DNA from: Microcaldota archaeon
Lineage (GTDB): Archaea; Micrarchaeota; Micrarchaeia; Micrarchaeales; Micrarchaeaceae
Reading direction: 5' to 3'
NCBI GenBank assembly: GCA_028866715.1
Contig: JAGWHO010000004.1
Coordinates: 21,625 to 85,624 of the forward strand
Length of the DNA: 64,000 nucleotides
The notes under the pieces are model-generated. The model was not told the origin of the DNA. It ran no database searches and saw only the letters and a program-made list of their open reading frames with translations. Positions 25,140-34,326 of this stretch are shown here, piece after piece (the stretch's first letter is position 1; each line of letters starts with the position of its first letter). The translations under genes and the position numbers were made by a program.

Positions 25140-26738
25140 TTATCTCTTAATAAAGAGGCTGCTGTACCTTACTAGGCCGTCGAAAAGCGGCTTGAGTATC
25201 AGCAGCTTTCCGCCTATCTTCTCTATGAATTCGAGGTTCTTCTTGTTTGCGCCCTTGAACAGCGCGAGCAGGGCAGGATACAGAACAAGCATTATCACAA
25301 GGTTCGTCACAAGCGCGATCTTGCTCTGGTTGAGAAGATACGATATCGGATACAGGATCGCGAGGATTATTATCGAGACCAGCGAGACCTTTATCAGCTT
25401 GGCGTACTTGTGCTCCAGCTTGAACTGGTGGCGGAGCGCCCTGATGTATATCAAATCGAGCACCAACGGGGTTATCACGAACAGCGAGAGCAGCACGCCG
25501 ATGTCCTTAAGGTATGGAGTAAGCACGACAAGCAATATGAGCTGTATCGCAACGGCGCTTACCTGGTATATCATGAATCTCTTTGTGTTTCCGAATCCCA
25601 CGATCAGGGTTCCGGCGTACGTGCCTATAAGCCCGACGGCCATGCCAGCTACCATCACAGCAAAGTAGAGCGGCGCGTTCACGTACGACGCAGGGAAGAG
25701 CAGCCTTATCAGAGGAGTTGAGACTGATATGAGATACGCAAGCATTGGGAAGAGGATCAATGCGGTGTAGTAGACGCTGTTGTTGTATAAAGCGCCTATC
25801 TTCTTGGCCGTGTCCACCTTCATCAGCGCGCGGGAGAATGCAGGCAGCAGTATGAGCGCTATGTCGGTTATTATTATCTCGACGAACCTCGCCAGCTTGT
25901 ATGCCGCGCCGTAGTTCCCCACTATGGTTGCAGTTACGAATATGCCCAAGAACAGGACTGCGAAGTTGGCTGCGCCGTTCATCGCCACATGGGATGCCAC
26001 TACCGGCATCGAGAAAGAGGTTAGCTTCTTCGAGTCTTCCTTTGAAGGCCTGACGGCATTGCACTTGGCTTTTATCATGAGATATGCAATCCCAACGAGC
26101 CCTCCTGCAAGCAGCCCCAACGTGAACCCTATCACAGCGCCGACGACACCGTATCCGAGCAGCACAAGTATTACAGAAAGGACAAGGCTAGCTGAGGAGT
26201 ACACTGCGTTGCTTATCGTGGCTTCTTTGACCAGCCCGACACCGACCTGCGCGGCAAGCGAAAGCTGGTAGAGCACATTGATGAATTCTGCAATCGAACC
26301 TATCATGAACAGCAGGGTAAGCGACGGATTGTGGTATACGCTAGACGCGAGCCAGCCGCTGATGAGAATGCCGACTATCGCGACAGCAGCGCCTACCCCC
26401 AAGGACAAGGCATAGCCGCTGCTGAGAAGTCTGCTAATCCTGCTGGTGGAATTGAGCTCAGGCAGCATCTTCCTGAACGCGGTCCCGACGCCAAAGTTAC
26501 TGCCTATGCCGAGAAGCGTGGCGAATGCAATAACTATGCTGTATATTCCGAAGTTTGCAGGCTGGAGGTAGAACGCAAGGAATATCAGCAATACAAGCGT
26601 GAGAATGGAGGTAAGCACATCGCCGATCACGTAGATGACGCCGCGCTTTGCGGCGACTAGCGCCAGCTCCTCTACTTCAGAAGAGGTCTTGGTGCCCTCT
26701 ATGTGCCGCTGTTGCCTCTTGCTTATCGTCTGCGCCAT
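25140..26738 (-). CDS. Oligosaccharide flippase-like membrane protein (MOP superfamily)
   Basis: A polytopic protein of 532 residues with about 14 hydrophobic segments, a Wzx/RfbX pattern. The N-terminus (RGVIYVIGDVLTSILTLVLL and FYLQPANFGIYSIVIAFATL) matches the polysaccharide-biosynthesis flippase family. It would move lipid-linked glycans across the membrane, so it may complete the pathway begun by uppS and the GPT-like transferase at 11-16 kb. It stands alone between tRNA-Thr and the divergent nfo gene. The substrate is inferred. Confidence 0.85.
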   Translation of the reverse strand: MAQTISKRQQRHIEGTKTSSEVEELALVAAKRGVIYVIGDVLTSILTLVLLIFLAFYLQPANFGIYSIVIAFATLLGIGSNFGVGTAFRKMLPELNSTSRISRLLSSGYALSLGVGAAVAIVGILISGWLASSVYHNPSLTLLFMIGSIAEFINVLYQLSLAAQVGVGLVKEATISNAVYSSASLVLSVILVLLGYGVVGAVIGFTLGLLAGGLVGIAYLMIKAKCNAVRPSKEDSKKLTSFSMPVVASHVAMNGAANFAVLFLGIFVTATIVGNYGAAYKLARFVEIIITDIALILLPAFSRALMKVDTAKKIGALYNNSVYYTALILFPMLAYLISVSTPLIRLLFPASYVNAPLYFAVMVAGMAVGLIGTYAGTLIVGFGNTKRFMIYQVSAVAIQLILLVVLTPYLKDIGVLLSLFVITPLVLDLIYIRALRHQFKLEHKYAKLIKVSLVSIIILAILYPISYLLNQSKIALVTNLVIMLVLYPALLALFKGANKKNLEFIEKIGGKLLILKPLFDGLVRYSSLFIKR

Positions 26739-26774
26739 GCAATCTTCTTTGAACGTTTATATGCTACAAAGAGT

Positions 26775-26784
26775 AATTTAATAG
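26775..26784 (+). promoter_or_regulatory. Putative TATA box, leaderless nfo transcript
   Basis: AATTTAATAG is centred about 26 nt before the ATG at 26806, predicting a leaderless mRNA for endonuclease IV. Confidence 0.45.
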
Positions 26785-26805
26785 CTTTCCAGTAGAATAT
26801 CAAGC

Positions 26806-27636
26806 ATGCAGCCGCTTGTGGGGATGGCGGTATCGTCATCAGGCAGTCTTGACAGATCGGTAGACAGGGCGCTGCATTTCGGATGCAACACATTTCAGAT
26901 GTTCGTCAGCAGCCCCATGATATGGAAGGTCAAGGAGCTTTCTAAGGAAGAGGTAGACGCATTCGTGGAGAAATCCGGCGCGACTAAGCCGGTAGTGGTG
27001 CACATGCCATACCTGCCGAATCTTGCCTCGCCCGACAGCTTCATATACGACAGGTCAAGAGAGACGCTAAGGCTCAACATAGAGAGATGCAACCAGATAA
27101 AGGCTGATTACCTTGTGCTCCATCTCGGAAGCGACATGGGGAATGGCAAGGAGCAGGGAACGAAGAGAGTCATTGATGGGATATCTGAGCATATAGACAA
27201 GATAGACGGCAAGCTCCTTCTGGAGAACCAGGCCGGCAATGCGAACAGCGTGGGCTCGGACCTTAACGGGCTGAGAGAGATATACGAAGGCATAGCGAGC
27301 AAGAAGGTTGGCTACTGCATAGACACGTGCCATGCGTTCGCTGCAGGGTACGACATAAGGAAAAAAGAGGTCATGGAAGATATGTCTAAGATAATAGACA
27401 CGCGCAAGATAGATGTGATTCATATCAACGACTCCAAGTTTGAGCTCGGTTCCGGAAGGGACAGGCACGCCAAGCTAGGAACAGGGTTCATAGGCATGGA
27501 GGGCTTCAGGAACTTCTTGGGGTTCAATGGCATGGCAAGGAAACCGCTGATACTTGAAACACCTACCGACAGGAGCGGCGACGAGCCCATAAGCGAGGTG
27601 AAGAAGCTCAGGGATCTGGCTGAGCAATGCCTGTAA
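26806..27636 (+). CDS. nfo: Endonuclease IV (AP endonuclease)
   Basis: Zn-dependent TIM-barrel enzyme that nicks DNA 5' of abasic sites in base-excision repair. Conserved segments are VHMPYLPNLASP, LLLENQAGN, YCIDTCHAFAAGYDI, DVIHINDSKFELGSGRDRH and LGTGFIG, which carry the metal-binding His, Asp and Glu residues. The 276 residues are full length. The gene ends exactly where the convergent trpS gene ends. Confidence 0.95.
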   Translation: MQPLVGMAVSSSGSLDRSVDRALHFGCNTFQMFVSSPMIWKVKELSKEEVDAFVEKSGATKPVVVHMPYLPNLASPDSFIYDRSRETLRLNIERCNQIKADYLVLHLGSDMGNGKEQGTKRVIDGISEHIDKIDGKLLLENQAGNANSVGSDLNGLREIYEGIASKKVGYCIDTCHAFAAGYDIRKKEVMEDMSKIIDTRKIDVIHINDSKFELGSGRDRHAKLGTGFIGMEGFRNFLGFNGMARKPLILETPTDRSGDEPISEVKKLRDLAEQCL

Positions 27637-28761
27637 TCAGTCTCTTAATATGAATTCGTCTACGCGGTCGCGCATCCTTTCCTTGTTCTGGTTGTGCTTC
27701 TTCAGAAACGCGTTTATTGTATCCGCAAGCCTTGCCTTGTGCTCGCCCGCAAGGAGGGTTCCGTTCTTCTCCGCCTTGAATATCTCGGCTAGCTTCTTGT
27801 CGTCAGGCTCAAAGAAGTATTTGTAATACTGGCATATCATGCACTTGTCGACATCGCCGCCCAGTTCCTTCTGAAGCTCGGCCGTGGCCTGCTGCCCTGT
27901 TAGCGCGCGGTTGATCTTCTTCTTTACCTGCTCCGGCGTGTCTTTAAGGTAGATTGCCGTGTTCTCCTCGCTCGAAGACATCTTCGACTCGCCGTTAAGC
28001 CCTGGCATGAACTTAGTGTGCATTATCGCTGGCTTGTAATAGCCAAGCTTGCCTATGACGTCCCTTGCTACCCTGAAGTGGACATCTTGATCAATCGCAA
28101 GCGGTATCAGGCAGGGCACGTTTCGCCCCTCCTCGACAGACTTCAGAAAAGCTGGCACCGCCTGCATGCTTGTATAGAATATCTGGCCGATGTTTGACTC
28201 GTTCGTAAACCCAAACGCGTCCTTTACTGTTGAAAATGTTATGTGCCTTGCGACCTTGACTGCCTCCTTGTACATCTTGCCTGCGTACTGCGTGTCGAAG
28301 AATATCTTTGTCTTCTCAGGCTTGAAACCGAGCGCGATTATGTCAAGTACGTTATCATACGAGATGTCATGTATCTGCTCCAGGGTCATGTTGAGGCTCT
28401 TCTTTGCCAGGTATTTCTCCTCGTCAGGTATCTGTATGTACACGTCAACGTCAAACTTCTCCTGCAGCCATCGGACCAGCTCGAACGGAAGAAGATGGCC
28501 TATGGACATCGGGCCGGACGGCGCCCTGCCAGTGTAGATGTAGAAGGGATTGCCCTTCTCGTATTCGTTTAGTATCCAGTCAAGCTCCCTATGGGCATAG
28601 AATATCTTTCTTCTTAATAGGAAGTGCAGCGTCTTTGTGTGCTTGGTTATGCGCTTTTCTAGAGCCTCGTCTATCAGCTTGATGCCATACTGCTTGGCGA
28701 ATTTCTCATAATCCACTTTGCCCTCTACCTTGTAAGCGTCAACGTGGTAAGCCTCTGCCAT
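27637..28761 (-). CDS. trpS: Tryptophan--tRNA ligase (archaeal type)
   Basis: Class I synthetase charging tRNA-Trp. The Rossmann motif region is YTGRAPSGPMSIGHLLPF, where the usual HxGH appears as SIGH, so its first His is Ser. KMSKS appears as SKMSSSEENTAIYL. The order and spacing, including the GYYKPAIMHTKFMPGL stretch before KMSSS, is that of archaeal/eukaryotic TrpRS. I start at the ATG at 28761; the upstream residues read as unconserved hydrophobics. Whether SIGH lowers activity is unknown. Confidence 0.92.
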   Translation of the reverse strand: MAEAYHVDAYKVEGKVDYEKFAKQYGIKLIDEALEKRITKHTKTLHFLLRRKIFYAHRELDWILNEYEKGNPFYIYTGRAPSGPMSIGHLLPFELVRWLQEKFDVDVYIQIPDEEKYLAKKSLNMTLEQIHDISYDNVLDIIALGFKPEKTKIFFDTQYAGKMYKEAVKVARHITFSTVKDAFGFTNESNIGQIFYTSMQAVPAFLKSVEEGRNVPCLIPLAIDQDVHFRVARDVIGKLGYYKPAIMHTKFMPGLNGESKMSSSEENTAIYLKDTPEQVKKKINRALTGQQATAELQKELGGDVDKCMICQYYKYFFEPDDKKLAEIFKAEKNGTLLAGEHKARLADTINAFLKKHNQNKERMRDRVDEFILRD

Positions 28762-28826
28762 GAAAACCATTAAGAGTAGCAAATTAAGGCTTAAATGGAT
28801 TTCCTACGCAAAGTAAATGTGGTAGG

Positions 28827-29777
28827 ATGGTGACAGTCAATAGTATTTACAAGCAGTCGTTCGAGAGTTCTTGGGTCAAAAGCCTTCGAATTTATCGGGA
28901 TAAGGGAGACGCAGACGTCAAGATACCTCAAAATGAGACCACAATCTTTAGGTCAAAAGGAAAACAACTCGTTTTCATAGCAGGTTTGCACATAAACGAA
29001 AGAACTCCTTTCGTGGATTTCATTGAGACCGTTATAAAGTACGCAAAACCGCAGGCTGTTCTTCTGGAGCAGCCAAGCAACCTCTCAAAAGAGAGCCTGG
29101 AAAGAAACAAAAACTCAAGGAAATCAGAAGTGCAATATGCAATATTGCTAGCTGAGAAGCACGGCGCAGAGATAAAGCCTATGGACCTGTCGTTGAAAGA
29201 GGAGTTTACGCCGTATCTCAGGCACGCTGATAAAGATGCGATAAAGGCGGGCATATTAATCAGCCTGATGAGGCACTATACTGGCCTTAAGAAATACTAT
29301 GGCAAAGAGCTCAGTACCTTCAAGGATCAGGACTTTTACGACCAGGCGATAATGGAGTTCATTAGAAACATTTTCATGGGATGGAATGGCAACTTCAAGA
29401 AGGCTTTTGTAGATCTCTCAGAAAATTATAAAGGGTCTTTGTTGGACAGAGTCAAGAAAATAGATCAAGAAGCGATCAAGAAATATATCGGACCTGGTTT
29501 GACATTCGAGAGTGCAGTAGATATTCAAAACATACAAGCGCCATATCCCTGGGGCAAATACGAGCTCAACAAGATAGTATCATGGCATAATGCCTGGCGC
29601 AACAAGAGCATGATAGACACATGCATCAAAAACCTCAAAAAGCATCGGAGCGTAGTAGCGCTAGCAGGCTCTGGGCACATACAGGAGTGCCGGGATTTCA
29701 TCACAACAGAGATGAAGAAAGAATTCGGAAGCGTAGAGGTGAGGCGGTGGAAGGAGCTAGGTTCAGGAAAAATGTAG
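28827..29777 (+). CDS. Putative TraB/ChaN-like fold protein
   Basis: A 316-residue soluble protein. Two halves frame the fold: an N-terminal strand-turn FIAGLHINERTPF followed by AKPQAVLLEQPSN, and a C-terminal VVALAGSGHIQECRDFI. The paired G-x(1-3)-H motifs with an acidic Glu after the second strand are features of the TraB/PrgY and ChaN/EreA-like superfamily, which includes metal-dependent hydrolases and heme-binding proteins. Assignment is tentative. The gene looks somewhat AT-richer than its neighbours. A TATA-like GGCTTAAATGG is at 28788-28798. The RNHCP gene overlaps its 3' end. Confidence 0.5.
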   Translation: MVTVNSIYKQSFESSWVKSLRIYRDKGDADVKIPQNETTIFRSKGKQLVFIAGLHINERTPFVDFIETVIKYAKPQAVLLEQPSNLSKESLERNKNSRKSEVQYAILLAEKHGAEIKPMDLSLKEEFTPYLRHADKDAIKAGILISLMRHYTGLKKYYGKELSTFKDQDFYDQAIMEFIRNIFMGWNGNFKKAFVDLSENYKGSLLDRVKKIDQEAIKKYIGPGLTFESAVDIQNIQAPYPWGKYELNKIVSWHNAWRNKSMIDTCIKNLKKHRSVVALAGSGHIQECRDFITTEMKKEFGSVEVRRWKELGSGKM

Positions 29778-30049
29778 AGGACTTCCTTTGCGAGCACTGC
29801 GGCGCAGATGTCAAAGGAAACGGCTTCACAGACCACTGCCCGAAATGCCTTTGGAGCAAGCACGTCGACATAATGCCTGGCGACAGGCTGTCCGATTGCA
29901 GGGGCATGATGAAGCCGGTTGGGGCTGAATACGACAGGAAAGGATATTCGATACTCTACAGATGCATGAAATGCGGCATGGAGAAGAGGATGAGAGCCGC
30001 AGAAAACGACGACATGGAGCTTATTCTGTCGCTGTTACAGACTGTTTAG
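29747..30049 (+). CDS. RNHCP domain protein
   Basis: A small protein of about 100 residues with the RNHCP pattern: RKNVEDFLCEHCGADV, then HCPKCLWSKHVDIMPGDR, CRGMMKPVG, and a last YRCMKCG. The three Cys pairs and His suggest two zinc ribbons. The function of this domain is not known. The start is placed at the GTG at 29747, preceded by GAGGTGAGG as a possible ribosome-binding site, overlapping the TraB-like gene by 31 bp; an ATG at 29621 would add about 40 residues that are just the other frame of that gene. Confidence 0.75.
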   Translation: MEGARFRKNVEDFLCEHCGADVKGNGFTDHCPKCLWSKHVDIMPGDRLSDCRGMMKPVGAEYDRKGYSILYRCMKCGMEKRMRAAENDDMELILSLLQTV

Positions 30050-31045
30050 TATGACATCGTCTTCGCGATCGTTGTCCAGCCTTATGTGGATCGGCATCTT
30101 TGCGCTGCTTTTCAGCTGGCTGAGCTGGTAATAGAACCCCCAGGTGTCCTTCTTGAAGTTGTATTTCTTGCAGAAGCCAGTGTAATACCTCAGTGCGCCA
30201 TTTGCGCCCTCGATATTCCCAATGTCCAGGCAGTTCTGTATCTTCTGCCTGAGATTGTCGTAAGCGAGCATCAACGACCTTTTCGCCATGTCTTTGCCCA
30301 ACTCGTATTCTATTGCAAGCTCGGCGCGCGCAATCGCTTGAAGCGCTATCTGAGCGGCCCAGTAACCGCTGTCCATTTGGAGCATCTTGTTGATCCTCAT
30401 CCTGAGCGCCTCGCATGCGTGTTCCGCTGCCTTTATTTCCTTCTCTCTTGTAAGATACTCTTTCGCAGTGTTCAGCGTCTCCATGAACTCATAGAACGCA
30501 TGCTGGTACATTTGCGCCTCTGCGAGCCTGTACCCGACGAGCATGAAGTGGTCGTACTTTTCCTCTGCCCATTGCCCGGCCTTGGAGCGCGCCTTGTCGA
30601 TGATGTCCTGCCTGAGCATCAGGCGGATTGCTGCTCTAACGCCATGGAACGGATGTTCCTTGGTTATATAGGTGTTTACTGCCGTCTCCCCGCATTCGTT
30701 TATGATCTTAGGATCCGCGCCAAAATCCAGCCCAACGTCTGCAGAGTTCTCCAATAGATGCGCGCCTTCGTAGAATTGGACTGGGTTCGTGGCATTGTTG
30801 ATCATGTCCTTGCCTGCGGCGATGCCGAGATTCATGGCCTTCCCCACAAGCCGGTCAAATGAGATATTGAGCTGCTCGATGTCCGTTTCGATGTGGTTGA
30901 CTTTTACAAAGTAGGCAAGAGTCCTGTAACCGTTTGCTGCGGTCTTTATATCTCCTGCCAGCTCTGCCCACTGTGCATCGTCCAGCCTAGTCTTAAACGC
31001 GGATATCTTGCCATCAGACTTCGCTAACCTGAGCATGTTGTCCAT
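30035..31045 (-). CDS. Hypothetical helical-repeat protein
   Basis: Unrecognised 336-residue soluble protein, nearly all helical. Several 30-40 residue helix pairs (for example LAGDIKTAANGYRTLAYFV and YRLAEAQMYQHAFYEFMETL) look like degenerate TPR units, so a scaffold or adaptor role is likely but not shown. It overlaps the convergent RNHCP gene by 15 bp and is divergent from the ATP synthase operon; a TATA-like box (minus strand, 31074-31083) lies about 34 nt before its start. Confidence 0.65.
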   Translation of the reverse strand: MDNMLRLAKSDGKISAFKTRLDDAQWAELAGDIKTAANGYRTLAYFVKVNHIETDIEQLNISFDRLVGKAMNLGIAAGKDMINNATNPVQFYEGAHLLENSADVGLDFGADPKIINECGETAVNTYITKEHPFHGVRAAIRLMLRQDIIDKARSKAGQWAEEKYDHFMLVGYRLAEAQMYQHAFYEFMETLNTAKEYLTREKEIKAAEHACEALRMRINKMLQMDSGYWAAQIALQAIARAELAIEYELGKDMAKRSLMLAYDNLRQKIQNCLDIGNIEGANGALRYYTGFCKKYNFKKDTWGFYYQLSQLKSSAKMPIHIRLDNDREDDVILNSL

Positions 31046-31138
31046 CAGAAGTAGAATTCCATATGTTTTTTGAGATATTTATACGTTATCCAGCCTCGCC
31101 TATTCCGTGTCGTTCGTTTCCCTTGCAGGAGGTTAAAC

Positions 31139-31149
31139 GCTTATATACG
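31139..31149 (+). promoter_or_regulatory. Putative promoter (TATA box) of the ATP synthase operon
   Basis: GCTTATATACG lies about 42 nt upstream of the ATG of subunit H at 31186. A second AT-rich element, AATATATTATC at 31158-31168, could serve instead. The whole H-to-D gene set follows with gaps of at most 19 bp, so one promoter probably drives nine genes. Confidence 0.5.
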
Positions 31150-31185
31150 TTTGCTTGAATATATTATCACTATTTGTGCATTCAC

Positions 31186-31512
31186 ATGGGCGGCGACCCT
31201 AAATCAATCGACGAGGTCCAGGAAGCGGAATCTAAGGCAGGAAAGCTGGTTGAGGACGCTAAGAGCGAGCATGACCGCGTTATCGCTGCGGCAAAGGAGA
31301 AGGCAGCGAAGATGATTTCTGAGGCAGAGGTTTCTGCAAAGGAGAAGAAGGCAGAGCTGCTCAAGGAAGCGGTAGAAAGGCTTGAATCTGAGAAAAAGAA
31401 GAGCGTAGACCAGGCCATGCACGGATCGCACAAGGTCAAGGACAAGAGGCTTGGCGTGCGCGAGAAAGAACTGATTGTCAAGAAACTCGCTGATATGATA
31501 TTAGGTGGTTAG
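31186..31512 (+). CDS. atpH: A-type ATP synthase subunit H (peripheral stalk)
   Basis: A 108-residue, almost wholly helical, charged protein (Ala, Glu and Lys-rich) forming the long coiled coil of the peripheral stalk together with subunit E. The heptad-like run from EVQEAESKAGKLVEDAKSEH to ESEKKKSV is typical of AhaH. The ATG at 31186 is preferred over a TTG at 31174. It is the first gene of the operon and its stop directly abuts subunit I. Confidence 0.82.
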   Translation: MGGDPKSIDEVQEAESKAGKLVEDAKSEHDRVIAAAKEKAAKMISEAEVSAKEKKAELLKEAVERLESEKKKSVDQAMHGSHKVKDKRLGVREKELIVKKLADMILGG

Positions 31513-33390
31513 ATGCTTCATACGGAAAGGATGCAGAAGATACGCATTCTCTCCGTTGATGCTGCAAAATACAGCCTGATACGCGAGCTGCAGAGGCTAG
31601 GGGCGATTGACCTCAGAAAGAGCGAGCTCAAGCTGGGCGACGACTCTGCGTCTGATATGCTGCCCAGGATATCCGACCGACTGGTAAAATTCAAGAGCGT
31701 ATTATCCATATTGGGCGAGCCGAAGAAGAACGGGATTTCCAGGCCTAAAGCCGAAGCGCAGCTTGAGGCTCATGAGCTTCTGAATAGATGCGACAGCTCA
31801 GAGGTGGTTAACGAGGTATTCAAGATATCCGAAGAGAGGAAGGATCTTGAAGAGCATATAAAGTCGATAGCCGATGCGCTCAAGACCGCAGGGATGTTCT
31901 CATCGATGGGAATAAACTTCGGAAAGCTGAAGAGCAGTTCTCTCGGTTTCAGGGCAATCCTAGTTGGCAAGAGGTACCTTGCAGCTTTCAAGGACATAAT
32001 AGAAAGCGGCGATATAAGGTCGGAGCTCATAGAGAGGGAGCTCAAGGACGGCAGGACTGTCGTGTTCATTGCGTATGACATCAAGCAGGCAAGCGGCGTC
32101 GACGACGCGATAAAGGGCGTGAAGTGCGCAGAGATAAACATAACCAATAAGATGCTTGACGCAGAGCCGGAGGTTCTCATCGAGAGGCTCGAGAAGGAGC
32201 GCGCAAAGGCGAAGAGCAGGATAGTTGAGATCGACGCGAAGATATCGGCCATCAGGGGCAGGAGCTATTACGACGTTGCGGCGCTGACCGAGATGCTCGA
32301 AATTGAATACGAGAGGGCAAACGTGAGTTCGACGTTCAAGCGCACATCGAAAACATTCGTGATCGAGGGTTGGGCCCCGAAAAAGGAGCTCGACAAAGTA
32401 AAACTGGCGGTTGCAAAGGCGACAGACGGAGTCTACAGCCTAGAGGAGATGAAGGATGGCGAACTTGCGCCCACCCTCACAAGGAGGCCAAGGACGATAA
32501 ACCCGTTCTCGTACATACTTGATTTCTATTCTGTTCCGAGGAGCGACGAGATAGACCCGACATGGATATTCATATTCTCGTTTGCGATATTCTACGGGAT
32601 GATGGTCAGCGACGTAGGCTATGGGATAATATCGCTTGCGTTTGCCACCTGGCTGGCAAAGAGATCAGACCCTGAAGGATTGATGTACAACGTATCGAAG
32701 ATCTGGCAGCTATCCGCAGTGTCGGTGATAATCTTCGGAATTGTATCGAACCAGTTCCTTGGTTATTCGTTTGCGCCGTTCAACGGCATAAAGATAATCG
32801 ACTGGATCAACGGCGCTCCTATGATAATACTTGCAACAATACTGATGGGCATAGCGCAGGTCATTCTAGGGCAGGTCTTCAGCTTCGTGAACAAGCTCAG
32901 GCATCACGAGACCAAGCTGGCTATCAGCAAGCTCACAGCGATAGCAGCAATACTTGCAGGCATAGTGGCCATCGGCGGGGGATTGTTCCATGCATTCAAC
33001 GGCACTGCAACGCTTGTGGGCGCAGGGATTGCAGTGGTATCATTGGTGATAACAGGGGTATTCAGCGGCATTGAGGCAAGCGAGCTCACCAACCTGATAA
33101 CCCACCCATTGAGCTACACAAGATTGATGGGCTTCGGGCTCGCGAGCGTGATAATAGCCTCGCTCATAGATCAGGCTTTCACGCCGACGTTCGCGCACGG
33201 CCCATTGCTATTTATAGGTTTCTTGATAATCTTCATCGTCCTGCACCTGATGAACATGGTGTTGGGCATATTCGAAGGGATAATACAGAGCGCAAGGCTG
33301 AATTTCGTGGAATTTTTCTCGAAATTCTACACAGGCAACGGCATAAAGTTCAGGCCTTATTACTACAAGAGGCGTTACACGAAAGATTGA
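31513..33390 (+). CDS. atpI: A-type ATP synthase subunit I (a-type membrane subunit)
   Basis: Ion-channel subunit of the membrane sector. The N-terminal 330 residues form a soluble alpha/beta and coiled-coil arm; from FSYILDFYSVPRSDEIDPTW onward there are about seven to eight membrane spans that line the ion half-channels against the K ring. The length of 625 residues is usual for the family. The segment LMNMVLGIFEGIIQSARLNF near the C-terminus is the conserved region facing the rotor. Confidence 0.93.
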   Translation: MLHTERMQKIRILSVDAAKYSLIRELQRLGAIDLRKSELKLGDDSASDMLPRISDRLVKFKSVLSILGEPKKNGISRPKAEAQLEAHELLNRCDSSEVVNEVFKISEERKDLEEHIKSIADALKTAGMFSSMGINFGKLKSSSLGFRAILVGKRYLAAFKDIIESGDIRSELIERELKDGRTVVFIAYDIKQASGVDDAIKGVKCAEINITNKMLDAEPEVLIERLEKERAKAKSRIVEIDAKISAIRGRSYYDVAALTEMLEIEYERANVSSTFKRTSKTFVIEGWAPKKELDKVKLAVAKATDGVYSLEEMKDGELAPTLTRRPRTINPFSYILDFYSVPRSDEIDPTWIFIFSFAIFYGMMVSDVGYGIISLAFATWLAKRSDPEGLMYNVSKIWQLSAVSVIIFGIVSNQFLGYSFAPFNGIKIIDWINGAPMIILATILMGIAQVILGQVFSFVNKLRHHETKLAISKLTAIAAILAGIVAIGGGLFHAFNGTATLVGAGIAVVSLVITGVFSGIEASELTNLITHPLSYTRLMGFGLASVIIASLIDQAFTPTFAHGPLLFIGFLIIFIVLHLMNMVLGIFEGIIQSARLNFVEFFSKFYTGNGIKFRPYYYKRRYTKD

Positions 33391-33409
33391 TGGTTAAAAG
33401 GTAGTTCAA

Positions 33410-33646
33410 ATGGCAATAGGATTGGAGACTGCAATAGCAAGCATAGGAGCAGGATTGGCTATTCTTGGAGGCGCGATAGGGACAGGAGTCGCGCAATCCG
33501 GAATCGGAAGCGCAGGAATTGGACTGATAGCGGAGAAACCCGAGCAATTGGGTATGGCCCTGTTGTTCCTGGTCTTGCCGGAAACCCTGCTCATATTCGG
33601 ATTCGTGATAGCGATCCTGATAATGCTGAGCGCAGGCATAGTCTAA
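33410..33646 (+). CDS. atpK: A-type ATP synthase subunit K (rotor proteolipid, c)
   Basis: A 78-residue hairpin of two membrane helices. Helix 1 is glycine-rich (GAGLAILGGAIGTGVAQSG), the loop is AEKPEQ, and helix 2 carries the ion-binding carboxylate Glu58 in LPETLLIFG. One site per hairpin is the archaeal/bacterial c-type arrangement, not the doubled eukaryotic form. The residue two after the Glu is Leu where a Gln is common. Ion choice (H+ or Na+) cannot be read safely. Confidence 0.93.
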   Translation: MAIGLETAIASIGAGLAILGGAIGTGVAQSGIGSAGIGLIAEKPEQLGMALLFLVLPETLLIFGFVIAILIMLSAGIV

Positions 33647-33661
33647 CGATACGGTAAGTTT

Positions 33662-34321
33662 ATGCCGCTTAACGAGATAAAGCGCAACATAGAGGACTCG
33701 GCCAAGAAGGAGGCCAAGTCCGTACGCGATTCGGCAGAGAAGGAACGCGACTCTATTCTTGAGGCTGCGATGGAGCAGGTCAAAGAGATAAGAAAAGCGG
33801 CGAACGACGCGATAAGCGGGGAGCTCGAGCGCCTTGAGAGGGAGTACAAGGCAAGCGCAGAGTTCGAAGAGAGGAACATAATGCTCGCTGCAAGGCAGGC
33901 CGCCCTTGAGGCCGAGCTCAACAGCGTGAGGAACGCGCTGGTGAAGAGGATAAAATCCCATCCTAGCTACCCGAAGCTCTTCAAAAATGCGATAAAGAGC
34001 GCGATTGCGCTGTATCCTGACAAGGAGTTCACAATAGTTACTGCAAAGAGCGACACGAAGCTGGTGGACCAGAAAGGCGTAAGGGTCGAATCAGGAAACG
34101 TGAATGGAGGCCTTGTCATATATTCTAATGACAAGTCTGTTAGGATAGACGCAACTGTGGATAAACTCGTTGATTCCAAAATGGATGAGATAAGATCAAT
34201 GATGCTTGAGCACATGCCTATCCCTGAGGCAAAGATGCACCAGACCGAACACAAGCACATCGAGAAAAAGTCGGTGAAGAAGCCTGCAAAGAAGGCGCCA
34301 CAGAAGAAGAGGAAGAGATGA
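33662..34321 (+). CDS. atpE: A-type ATP synthase subunit E (peripheral stalk)
   Basis: A 219-residue stalk subunit. The first 90 residues are a charged coiled coil that pairs with subunit H; the C-terminal domain (LFKNAIKSAIALYPDKEF to VDKLVDSKMDEIRSMM) is the head that docks on the catalytic hexamer. After that an unusual tail of about 30 residues, rich in Lys and Ala-Pro and ending KKAPQKKRKR, goes beyond the usual end of the family. Confidence 0.86.
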   Translation: MPLNEIKRNIEDSAKKEAKSVRDSAEKERDSILEAAMEQVKEIRKAANDAISGELERLEREYKASAEFEERNIMLAARQAALEAELNSVRNALVKRIKSHPSYPKLFKNAIKSAIALYPDKEFTIVTAKSDTKLVDQKGVRVESGNVNGGLVIYSNDKSVRIDATVDKLVDSKMDEIRSMMLEHMPIPEAKMHQTEHKHIEKKSVKKPAKKAPQKKRKR

Positions 34322-34326
34322 TATAG

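Noticed and set aside
29621..29746. Longer N-terminus for the RNHCP protein from an ATG at 29621
   Set aside because: It lies inside the conserved end of the TraB-like gene and has no RNHCP-family residues.
30086..30757. Open frame of 223 codons antisense to the TPR-like gene
   Set aside because: The minus-strand protein has a coherent helical pattern and promoter; the plus-strand frame has neither.
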